DNA from: DATKKG01 sp035543015
Lineage (GTDB): Archaea > Thermoproteota > Nitrososphaeria > Conexivisphaerales > DTJL01
DNA length: 64,000 bases
NCBI GenBank assembly: GCA_035543015.1
Contig: DATKKG010000075.1
Location: 1-64,000 of the forward strand
Direction of reading: 5' to 3'
Both the position numbers and the translations under genes were made by a program. Position 1 is the stretch's first letter. Every line of letters begins with the position of its first letter. Positions 15,496 through 22,629 of the stretch are shown here, one piece after another. The notes under the pieces are model-generated. The model was given only the letters and a program-made list of their open reading frames with translations. It did no database searches and had not been told where the DNA came from.

Positions 15496-17196
15496 ATGAC
15501 ATCCCAGCAGCTGGAAACCGTGACGCAGGAGTCCACACGCATCGACGCAGCAAAGCTAGTCACCCTTCTTGTGCTCAGCCTCGCGCTGGCCATAGTGATA
15601 ATCGACGGGACCATAGTCAACATCGCCCTTCCCTCCATTCAGACCCAGTTCGCCGTTTCGGTCAACGATCTGGAGTGGATAAGCGCCATTTACGCCCTCG
15701 TCTTCGGCGGCTTCCTCCTCACTTGGGGACGCCTGGGCGACGAGTTCGGACGCCGCCGCATTTTCATGGCCGGGATCCTGACGTTCATCTCCGGCTCGAT
15801 GATAACGGGCTTCGCAAACGGCCTTCCTATGATTCTTCTCGGTAGGCTAGTCCAGGGCTTCGGCGCCGCGATGGCTTCACCTTCCACTCTCTCCATACTG
15901 ACGACCACCTTCTACGGCCGCTCCAGAGGGATAGCGTTCGGGATTTGGGGAGCCGTGGCTGGAGCAGCCGGCGCCCTCGGACCTCTGATCGGAGGCTACC
16001 TTACCACATATGCCACCTGGAGATGGGCCTTCCTGATCAACGTGCCAATTGGAATAGTTGCTCTGGCGGGCTCCTACTTCTTCATCAAGGAGTCGATGTC
16101 CAGGTCCGGGCGCTACGACCCCGACTACCGGGGGACGGCTCTAGTGTCATCCGCCCTGGCCCTTCTCATATTCGGACTCATCGAAGGACAGACCTACGGC
16201 TGGCTGGCTGCGAACCAGGTCTTCAAGATTGGCAGCTTCACCTGGCCCTTCACCTCTGTGGCCATAACGCCGGTCGCCATGGCCCTCGGGCTTGTCTTGG
16301 CAGCTGCCTTCGTGCTGAACGAGAGGTCCCGCCTAAGGGCCGACAGAGAGGTCCTCCTCGACCTCAGGCTCCTGGGCTACCGCGGCTTCCGTTTCGGCCT
16401 TCTGACCGTGGGCGTCGTAGCCATGGGTGAGTTCGGCATCTTCTTCATCCTCTCGCTGTATTTCCAGTTGGTAAGGGGGATGAGCGCCCTCTCCACAGGC
16501 TATGCCCTTCTTCCGTTTGCGGGCACCGCTTTCTTCGCAGCACCCCTCGCAGGCCTTCTGTCCTCGCGCATAGGTGCGAAGTGGATAGTCACCACAGGCA
16601 TGGCCCTGGAAGCCACATCTCTGATCTTGCTTTCGCAGCTCACCGGCGTCAATACCTCTCTGACGACGATTTATGCCATTCTGGCGCTCTACGGGGTCGG
16701 AGTTGGGCTGGCGATAGGCCAGCTCACTGGCCTCGTCGTCGGCAGCATACCTCCTCAGAACGCGGGAACGGCTTCGGGCGCCAACAGCACCATTAGACAG
16801 TTGGGCGCGGCCTTCGGCGTGGCCATCATCGGGGCCGTGCTGGTGGCCCAGGTCTCCTCGGTGGGCCAGGCTCAGCTCCAGGCAAGCACAGTGATACCCT
16901 CCTACCTGAAAACGGCGCTAGCTCCCGTACTAAGCCAAGGACTCATCGGAGGCTCTGCCCCATCGCTGCCGCCATCGATCATCAACTCTCCAATAGGCCT
17001 GGCCATTCAGGGGATTTTCAACTCAGCGATAACCGAAGGCGTGCGATACGCCGCCTTGGTTGCCGGGTTCTTCGTCTCCCTAGGGGCGATAAGTTCCCTG
17101 CTACTGCCCAACAACAGGGTCAAGGGAATCAAAGGAGCCAAGAGCTCCCGCAATCAATATACTGAGAGAACCTACAAGGGAGTCGAGGGTAATTGA
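15496..17196 (+). CDS. DHA2-family MFS multidrug-type exporter
   Basis: A 566-residue, 14-helix MFS transporter of the EmrB/QacA drug:H+ antiporter group. Motif A is WGRLGDEFGRRRIF after helix 2, motif B LVQGFGAAM in helix 4, and motif C AGAAGALGPLIGGYL in helix 5; the acidic D1 motif near the start is IIDGTIVNIALPSI. The substrate is unknown. ATG 15496 has GGTG 6 bases upstream and is preferred to GTG 15487. The last 4 bases overlap the heliorhodopsin start, so the two are translationally coupled. This suggests the transporter and the rhodopsin act together. Confidence 0.93.
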   Translation: MTSQQLETVTQESTRIDAAKLVTLLVLSLALAIVIIDGTIVNIALPSIQTQFAVSVNDLEWISAIYALVFGGFLLTWGRLGDEFGRRRIFMAGILTFISGSMITGFANGLPMILLGRLVQGFGAAMASPSTLSILTTTFYGRSRGIAFGIWGAVAGAAGALGPLIGGYLTTYATWRWAFLINVPIGIVALAGSYFFIKESMSRSGRYDPDYRGTALVSSALALLIFGLIEGQTYGWLAANQVFKIGSFTWPFTSVAITPVAMALGLVLAAAFVLNERSRLRADREVLLDLRLLGYRGFRFGLLTVGVVAMGEFGIFFILSLYFQLVRGMSALSTGYALLPFAGTAFFAAPLAGLLSSRIGAKWIVTTGMALEATSLILLSQLTGVNTSLTTIYAILALYGVGVGLAIGQLTGLVVGSIPPQNAGTASGANSTIRQLGAAFGVAIIGAVLVAQVSSVGQAQLQASTVIPSYLKTALAPVLSQGLIGGSAPSLPPSIINSPIGLAIQGIFNSAITEGVRYAALVAGFFVSLGAISSLLLPNNRVKGIKGAKSSRNQYTERTYKGVEGN

Positions 17197-18017
17197 ACTC
17201 AGCTGAAAGACGTAAGCTGATTTCCAAGTCTCCGATTTCCTTCAGGTACCTCAAGCGCTTCAACACGGCCGCCGGGGCTCTGCATCTCGTCCAAGGGCTG
17301 ATCATGCTGGCCCTAGGCCTCTCTCTGACCTGGAGCCGGGACATCTACACCTACTACCTCAAGTTCTCCGTCATCAGCCTGTCGCCGCCCGTCTTCAAGA
17401 TCGCCCCCAACCCCCAAGTCCTGTTCACCATCAACAACTTGGGCGCCATACTCGCTTCGTTCCTGCTCATATCGGCCGCCGCACACCTCATAATCGCCTT
17501 CGTCAGGAACAAGCAGTACAACGAGAACCTTTCCAAGGGCATGAACCCCTACCGCTGGTACGAATACTCACTGTCCAGCTCAATAATGATCGTCCTGATC
17601 TGCCTATTCCTGGGCATCTGGGACCTCTGGTCGCTGGTTATGATCTTCACGCTCAACGCCATGATGATCATGTTCGGCTACCTCATGGAGAAGATGAACC
17701 AGACCACGGAGAAGACGGACTGGTCGGCCTTCCTCCTGGGCTGCGTCTCCGGAGGTGTTCCGTGGGTGGTGCTGCTGGCCAACTTCGTGGGCCTCATCGG
17801 GTCTACGAACCTCAGGCCCCCGGCGTTCGTCTACATGATAGTGGTCATCTACTTCGTTCTCTTCAACAGCTTCGCCGTCAACATGGTGCTTCAGTACAAA
17901 GGAGTCGGGAAGTGGAAGGACTACCTCTACGGTGAACGCGTCTACATCCTCCTCAGCCTCATCGCAAAGAGCCTGCTGGCGTGGATCGTTTTCGTAGGGA
18001 TCTTCGCGCCGTTCTAG
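17193..18017 (+). CDS. heliorhodopsin (retinal-binding light sensor)
   Basis: 274 residues, seven hydrophobic helices. Heliorhodopsin signatures are RFNTAAGALHLVQG in helix 1, RWYEYSLSSSIMIVL in helix 3, and GERVYILLSLIAKSLLAW in helix 7. K259 is the retinal Schiff-base lysine, E124 the counterion (E107 in the founding protein 48C12), H31 and H98 match its two internal histidines, and S255 lies one turn before the lysine. Heliorhodopsins have an inverted topology (N-terminus inside) and a slow photocycle; most are thought to be sensory or regulatory rather than ion pumps. Start codon ATTGA overlap: TTG at 17193 is coupled to the upstream transporter gene. There is no retinal-forming oxygenase in the window. 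Confidence 0.95.
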   Translation: MNSAERRKLISKSPISFRYLKRFNTAAGALHLVQGLIMLALGLSLTWSRDIYTYYLKFSVISLSPPVFKIAPNPQVLFTINNLGAILASFLLISAAAHLIIAFVRNKQYNENLSKGMNPYRWYEYSLSSSIMIVLICLFLGIWDLWSLVMIFTLNAMMIMFGYLMEKMNQTTEKTDWSAFLLGCVSGGVPWVVLLANFVGLIGSTNLRPPAFVYMIVVIYFVLFNSFAVNMVLQYKGVGKWKDYLYGERVYILLSLIAKSLLAWIVFVGIFAPF

Positions 18018-18148
18018 GCAACCAAGTGAAGACGCCGCCTCCGGTTTTCTTTTTGAGAAGCTCAGCCGGAGGCACTCCAGAACTTGGAAGGCTTCTCCGG
18101 GACCTCTGCTGACCATGCTTCGCCCAGCCAACAAATGTGACTTGAACC

Positions 18149-18168
18149 TTGTAAGTTATGATTCTAAA
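18149..18168 (+). promoter_or_regulatory. candidate operator, copy B (before fasciclin gene)
   Basis: ttgtaagttatgattctaaa, 16 of 20 identical to the motif at 15419. Here its 3' end overlaps the TATA-like tctaaatatc (18162-18171), so a bound protein could block TBP, in contrast to copy A. Confidence 0.55.
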
Positions 18169-18221
18169 TATCTTCCGACTTAAGTAGGATGCGAGAAAGG
18201 TCATTCTTAGGGAAAAACACG

Positions 18222-18632
18222 ATGGCAAACATCGTTCAAACCGCAATACAGGCTGGCTCCTTCAAGACGCTCGTAGCGGCTGTGCAGGCTGCCGGTCTGG
18301 TCGACACTCTGAGCAGCAAAGGCCCGTTCACGGTCTTCGCACCCAACGACGACGCCTTTGCTAAGCTGCCGAAGGGCACGGTTGAGAGCCTCCTTAACGA
18401 CAAGGCCAAGCTCACTTCCGTACTCACCTACCACGTCGTAGCCGGCAAGGTCATGTCAAGCGACGTAAGGACAGGCCCGGTCAAGACAGTCCAGGGACAG
18501 AACGCCCAGATGAAGGTGTCCGGCATCTTCTCCAAGACCGTCATGATCGACAACGCCAAGGTCATCAAGCCCGACATAGTGACCGACAACGGCCTAATTC
18601 ACGTAATCGACTCGGTCATCCTGCCAGAGTAA
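18222..18632 (+). CDS. single-domain fasciclin (FAS1) protein
   Basis: 136 residues, one FAS1 domain: NIVQTAIQAGSFKTLVAAVQAAGLVDTL, GPFTVFAPNDDAFAKLP, LTYHVVAGKVMSSDV, and the closing GLIHVIDSVILP. ATG 18222 matches the usual start of the domain; an upstream ATG at 18189 would add 11 basic residues but no signal peptide. So it appears cytoplasmic or exported by another route, which is unusual for an adhesion-type fold. FAS1 proteins mediate protein or surface contacts, and some bind hydrophobic ligands. It shares its promoter motif with the MFS-heliorhodopsin operon. Confidence 0.9.
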   Translation: MANIVQTAIQAGSFKTLVAAVQAAGLVDTLSSKGPFTVFAPNDDAFAKLPKGTVESLLNDKAKLTSVLTYHVVAGKVMSSDVRTGPVKTVQGQNAQMKVSGIFSKTVMIDNAKVIKPDIVTDNGLIHVIDSVILPE

Positions 18633-18656
18633 GACTGCCAGAGCGCCTTTTTTAGC
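18633..18656 (+). terminator. T-rich terminator after the fasciclin gene
   Basis: A T6 run at 18648-18653 follows the stop by 15 bases, the usual form of an archaeal terminator. Confidence 0.5.
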
Positions 18657-18705
18657 TCCAGCGGGCCCTCTTTCCTAGAGGTTTCTTGTTTCTACAACAC
18701 CGGTA

Positions 18706-18720
18706 TTCTAGAATGTTCTA
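18706..18720. promoter_or_regulatory. small palindrome upstream of the SDR gene
   Basis: ttctagaatgttcta contains the perfect palindrome TTCTAGAA and the overlapping TAGAA-TG-TTCTA, about 40 bases before the TATA-like caataaagg of the SDR gene. It may be an operator; no factor is known. Confidence 0.3.
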
Positions 18721-18791
18721 TGCAGCGTCTCCATGAACTCAATCGGAAGAGCAATACAATAAAGGGGTCTCAGACACTCATATGCCGCACA

Positions 18792-19652
18792 ATGGAAGCC
18801 ACCATGACGTTGGAGGGCAGGGTCTGCATGGTCACTGGCGCCACCTCTGGCATAGGCAGAGCCACTGCCGAGGCCCTGTCGCGGATGGGAGCTGCCCTAG
18901 TCTTGGTTGGTCGCAGTCGGGAGAAGAGCGAGGAGACGATCATGTTCATCAAGGAATCGACCGGCAACTCGAAAGTCGAGTACCTTCTGGCTGACCTGTC
19001 TTCGCAGAAGGAGATCCGAAGCCTGGTGGAGAAGTTCAAGTCAAACCACAGTTCGCTTCACGTCCTGGTCAACAACGCCGGAGCCACCTTCTCGAAACGC
19101 CGTGAGACCGTCGACGGCTTCGAGATGACCTGGGCCACCAATTACCTCAGCTGCTTCCTCCTGACGAACCTCCTCTTGGACCTGCTCAAGTCCAGCGCAC
19201 CTTCTCGCATCGTCAACGTGTCTTCCGGCCTGCACAGGCGTGCGCGGCTCGACTTCAACGACCTACAGCTGAAGGCAGGCTACTCCAGGGATCGCGCCTA
19301 CGATCTTTCCAAGCTCGCCATGGTTCTCTTCACCTACGAGCTGGCCCGCCGCCTTGAAGGGAGCCGTGTGACGGCGAACGCGCTGGGCCCGGGCCTCGTG
19401 AGGACGAACCTTGGAAAGAACGAAGACCTTGCGACCAAGCTGGCCAAGAGCTTCGCCGACCTCTTCGCCGCCAGTGCTGAAGAGGGGGCAAGGACCAGCG
19501 TCTACCTAGCTTCATCCCCGGAGGTGGAGGGGGTCACGGGGATGTACTTCCTGAAGGGCAGAGAGGCGCGATCCTCCGACTTGTCATACAATTCCGAGTT
19601 CGCCAAACGACTGTGGGAGATCAGCGAAGCGCAGACAGGGCTGAAGCGGTAG
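18792..19652 (+). CDS. short-chain dehydrogenase, retinol-dehydrogenase-like
   Basis: 286 residues. Rossmann motif TGATSGIGRATAEAL, Arg after beta-2 (VGRSREKSEE), which suggests NADP(H), NNAGA, catalytic Ser in VNVSSGLH, and Tyr/Lys in YDLSKLA. Overall layout and the NALGPGLVRTNLG segment place it with the RDH11-14/WW-oxidoreductase-like SDRs, many annotated as retinol dehydrogenases. In this setting retinal reduction, or reduction of another hydrophobic aldehyde, is an attractive inference but not shown. ATG 18792 fits the TATA box at 18756-18764; the frame is open to an ATG at 18720 that precedes the promoter. Confidence 0.88.
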   Translation: MEATMTLEGRVCMVTGATSGIGRATAEALSRMGAALVLVGRSREKSEETIMFIKESTGNSKVEYLLADLSSQKEIRSLVEKFKSNHSSLHVLVNNAGATFSKRRETVDGFEMTWATNYLSCFLLTNLLLDLLKSSAPSRIVNVSSGLHRRARLDFNDLQLKAGYSRDRAYDLSKLAMVLFTYELARRLEGSRVTANALGPGLVRTNLGKNEDLATKLAKSFADLFAASAEEGARTSVYLASSPEVEGVTGMYFLKGREARSSDLSYNSEFAKRLWEISEAQTGLKR

Positions 19653-19830
19653 GCAGCCTGCCGGCCGCTGGCTCGGCGCCCACGTCGGCATAGCCCATGC
19701 TGAAGGAGCCCCACACACCGATCTCTCTCTTGAGACCGTAGGCGTCCTCCCCGAGCCCCGCCCTGAGTCGTGCGACTTCTTTCTTCCGAACAGCAAGCCA
19801 CCTGCATCTGTCCTGACGGTGGAGGTCGGC
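19621..19830 (-). pseudogene. possible gene remnant
   Basis: A minus-strand frame without a start codon encodes a protein-like stretch (LAVRKKEVARLRAGLGEDAY, then GLKREIGVWGSFSMGYADVG), ending in TGA at 19621-19623 and overlapping the SDR 3' end. A TGA lies just upstream in the same frame. This looks like the tail of a decayed gene; chance is not excluded. The rest of 19653-19936 shows only the metK promoter. Confidence 0.3.
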
Positions 19831-19936
19831 TGGCGAGCATCTTCATGACGTTGCTTGGCACGAAACGTGGCTTCGCAGGTGCCTGATCGCGAGAAAGGAT
19901 GAAGGCTTATAATCCCAATCTCCCTCGACTCGTGGC

Positions 19937-21097
19937 GTGTCAAACAGCTATCTCTTTACATCCGAGTCCGTGGCAGAGGGCCATCCGGACAAGGTAGCCG
20001 ACCAGATCTCCGACGCCATCCTTGACGCCATCCTAGCCCAGGACCCAAAGGCCAGGGTGGACTGCGAGACTCTGGTAATGGAGAGCATGGTGATCGTAAC
20101 GGGCCAAATCACCACCAAGGCGACGGTGAACTACAAGAAGGTCATCAGGGGCGTCCTGAGGGACCTCGGTTTGAACAACGCCCGGGACGGCCTCGACTGG
20201 GAGACCTGTGGGATCCTTGTCTCGATCGAAGAGCAGTCGCCCGACATCGCCATGGGCGTCAACAAGGCTCCCGAGGAGATGGGCGCCGGCGACCAGGGGA
20301 TCATGTTCGGGTACGCCTGCAACGAAACGCCGGAGCTCATGCCCCTTCCCATAATGCTCGCCCACAAGATCGTCAAACGGCTGGCGGAGGTTCGAAAGAA
20401 CGGCGAACTGCCCTACCTCAGGCCCGACGGGAAGTCCCAGGTCACAGTCGAGTACACGGAAGGCAAGCCCGTAAGAGTGGAGGCGGTGGTCGTGGCGGCC
20501 CAGCATGAAGAGCACGTCGACAGGGAGAAGATGAGGAAGGACATCATCGAGAAGGTGATCAAGGAGGTCGTCCCCGCGAACCTCATCGACGCCAAGACGA
20601 AGTATCTTATCAACGAGACCGGCAGGTTCGTCGTCGGCGGAACGCTGGCCGACTCAGGGATAACCGGCAGGAAGATCATAGTCGACACGTACGGCGGGAC
20701 CGGCTCACATGGCGGCGGCTGCTTCGGCGGGAAGGACCCCTCGAAGGTCGACCGTTCGGCGAGCTATATGGCCCGCTACATCGCCAAGAACATCGTCGCC
20801 GCGGGCCTGGCCGACAGAGTTCAGGTGCAGATAGCCTACGCCATCGGAGTGGCGGAGCCCATCTCGGTCTTCGTGACGACCTACGGCACAGGCAAGGTAC
20901 CCGACGCCAAGATCACTGAGCTTGTCAAGAAGAACTTCGACCTGCGCCCCGGCATGATCATCAAACGGCTGGACCTCCTCAGGCCCATCTACAGGAAGAC
21001 GGCCTGCTACGGGCACTTCGGGAGGACCGAGCCGGAGTTCACGTGGGAGAAGACGGACGTCGCCGGCGACCTGAGACGGCAGGCTGGGCTGAAGTAG
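19937..21097 (+). CDS. metK: bacterial-type S-adenosylmethionine synthetase
   Basis: 386 residues; makes S-adenosylmethionine from ATP and methionine. It is plainly the bacterial/eukaryotic family: FTSESVAEGHPDKVADQISDAILD at the N-terminus, MGAGDQGIMFGYA, the phosphate loop GGGCFGGKDPSKVDRS, and ARYIAKNIVAAGLA. Most archaea use the divergent archaeal MAT family instead. The phosphate loop reads GGGCFGGKD where bacterial enzymes usually have GGGAFSGKD. A TATA box gcttataatc (19905-19914) puts initiation close to the GTG start, so the mRNA is probably leaderless. Confidence 0.95.
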   Translation: MSNSYLFTSESVAEGHPDKVADQISDAILDAILAQDPKARVDCETLVMESMVIVTGQITTKATVNYKKVIRGVLRDLGLNNARDGLDWETCGILVSIEEQSPDIAMGVNKAPEEMGAGDQGIMFGYACNETPELMPLPIMLAHKIVKRLAEVRKNGELPYLRPDGKSQVTVEYTEGKPVRVEAVVVAAQHEEHVDREKMRKDIIEKVIKEVVPANLIDAKTKYLINETGRFVVGGTLADSGITGRKIIVDTYGGTGSHGGGCFGGKDPSKVDRSASYMARYIAKNIVAAGLADRVQVQIAYAIGVAEPISVFVTTYGTGKVPDAKITELVKKNFDLRPGMIIKRLDLLRPIYRKTACYGHFGRTEPEFTWEKTDVAGDLRRQAGLK

Positions 21098-21159
21098 GGC
21101 GCATCGGTCACCCTAAGACGGGATCGTCCCACGAAGCCCTTTACCCCCGCGACCAGCAC

Positions 21160-22629
21160 TCATGAGGCTCCCTCCGGAAGAACCGGCACGTCCCGACTAT
21201 GGATCGTATACGTGAGGGCCGCCGCCAGGTTGACGCCATCGAACGGCTCCGCCGAGCTCCTCATGTACATGTCCGCCACCGGGGTCACCCGGTAGACTCC
21301 CGAGCTCGCGAGTCCCTCGACAAGCTCGTCCTTCTGCGGGCCCTTGGCCGCCAATCCCACCGTCTGCACCCTGTCGACCCCGCCGAAAGCCTTCCGAAAA
21401 CGGAGCCCCTCCACCTGCGCCAGGGCCTCGGCGGGCGTGTCGACGACCACCATCTCTAGGAACCGTTTCCTGTTGTAGAGGTTGAATGAGGGGAACGAGG
21501 AGACCGCATCGTCTAGCCCGCTCGACTTCTTAGAGAGGACGAGGGTCCACATGTTCCTTGGGTCGTCAGACGAGTAGACTTCGCTGCCTCCGAACCTGAG
21601 GATGCGTCGGACGCTCTGCAATGTGAAGATCGCACCCTCCCCCATCTTCATCTCGTAATCACTGCCGACCTTGGCCAGCTCTTCGCCCAGCGTCTCTGCG
21701 AATGCCTTAGCGGCCTCCCATCTCCCAATGAACGCTCCCTGCGTAGGCGAGCTGCAAAGCTGCTGGTCGTAGAGCACTATGTTCGTGGCAAGCTTCTGCG
21801 CGACCGTCCCGTCCGCCGAAGCCCCATCGACAACCACGAAGCCAGTCATCGGCCCGTTGACGAGATATCTCGGATGGAAGGGGTTCTCTAGGATAAGCTT
21901 GCCCACGGTCGTGCGTGCCGGCTCTCCACCCCAGAAGTTCACCAGGCCAAGGTCCCCCCTGCTCAGCAGTGCCCGGAGGGTAGGGCTATCATGGGTGAAG
22001 TAGCTGAGGGCGATAGCTTGAGACATCAGCCGGGCCGTGTCGGATGTTCCAGCCAACTCGCCTACAAGACTGAACACGTCGGCCACTGCCGAGTAGTTCG
22101 CCATTGAAGGGCGTAGAAGGGTGAAGTTGCCGGTTGCCAGAGACAGGACCGTCGGGATCAGGGGTGGAATTAGGGAGTTCCCAGAGCTTATGATGAACAC
22201 CGGCCCCACGGGCATGTACCTGCAGTACTCTCCAGGCGCGACTCGGCTGAACCGAACGAGCCCCTCCAGATTCGGGAACGAGGCGTCCAAGTTCCTCCTT
22301 ATGTTGGCCCCATTCAACACGAAGGGCACAAGGGAGAACTCCATCAGGCTCAGCTTTCTGCCGTAGCCCGCCGCCCGTGAGAGCGAGTCGATGGAGCCGT
22401 CGAGCTTCCCCGAGTCGAGGCGTTCCTTCCAGAGCCTCCCCACCCGGTCTATTACCTCCAACCTCTCTTCGACGGGCCTCTTCGAAAGCTCGAGCTGGAC
22501 CGACCTTCCTTCCGCCAAGAGCTCCCAGACGGAGGCTTCGCTCAGCTCGGATACCTCATGTCCGTCCAACTGCTTCTTCACGACCTCAGCGTGTCGTCCG
22601 AAGACCAGGGGATTAGTGCCCGAGGACAT
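21160..22629 (-). CDS. LuxC-like acyl-CoA (fatty acid) reductase
   Basis: 489 residues of the LuxC family (PF05893-type), an ALDH-related fold that reduces an activated acyl group to an aldehyde with NADPH. The catalytic Cys is C292 in YDQQLCSSPTQ, the family motif. YMPVGPVFIISSGNSLIPPLIPTVLSLATGN matches the cofactor-binding region. The ATG at 22629 shares its A with the TGA of the LuxE-like gene, so the pair is translationally coupled. No luxA, luxB or luxD is present, so bioluminescence is not implied. The product is probably a fatty or other hydrophobic aldehyde. Confidence 0.88.
   Translation of the reverse strand: MSSGTNPLVFGRHAEVVKKQLDGHEVSELSEASVWELLAEGRSVQLELSKRPVEERLEVIDRVGRLWKERLDSGKLDGSIDSLSRAAGYGRKLSLMEFSLVPFVLNGANIRRNLDASFPNLEGLVRFSRVAPGEYCRYMPVGPVFIISSGNSLIPPLIPTVLSLATGNFTLLRPSMANYSAVADVFSLVGELAGTSDTARLMSQAIALSYFTHDSPTLRALLSRGDLGLVNFWGGEPARTTVGKLILENPFHPRYLVNGPMTGFVVVDGASADGTVAQKLATNIVLYDQQLCSSPTQGAFIGRWEAAKAFAETLGEELAKVGSDYEMKMGEGAIFTLQSVRRILRFGGSEVYSSDDPRNMWTLVLSKKSSGLDDAVSSFPSFNLYNRKRFLEMVVVDTPAEALAQVEGLRFRKAFGGVDRVQTVGLAAKGPQKDELVEGLASSGVYRVTPVADMYMRSSAEPFDGVNLAAALTYTIHSRDVPVLPEGAS

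Noticed and set aside
18706..18720. Palindrome as part of the 15419/18149 regulon
   Set aside because: Its sequence is unrelated to the ttgtaag motif, so it is listed separately and not joined to that regulon.
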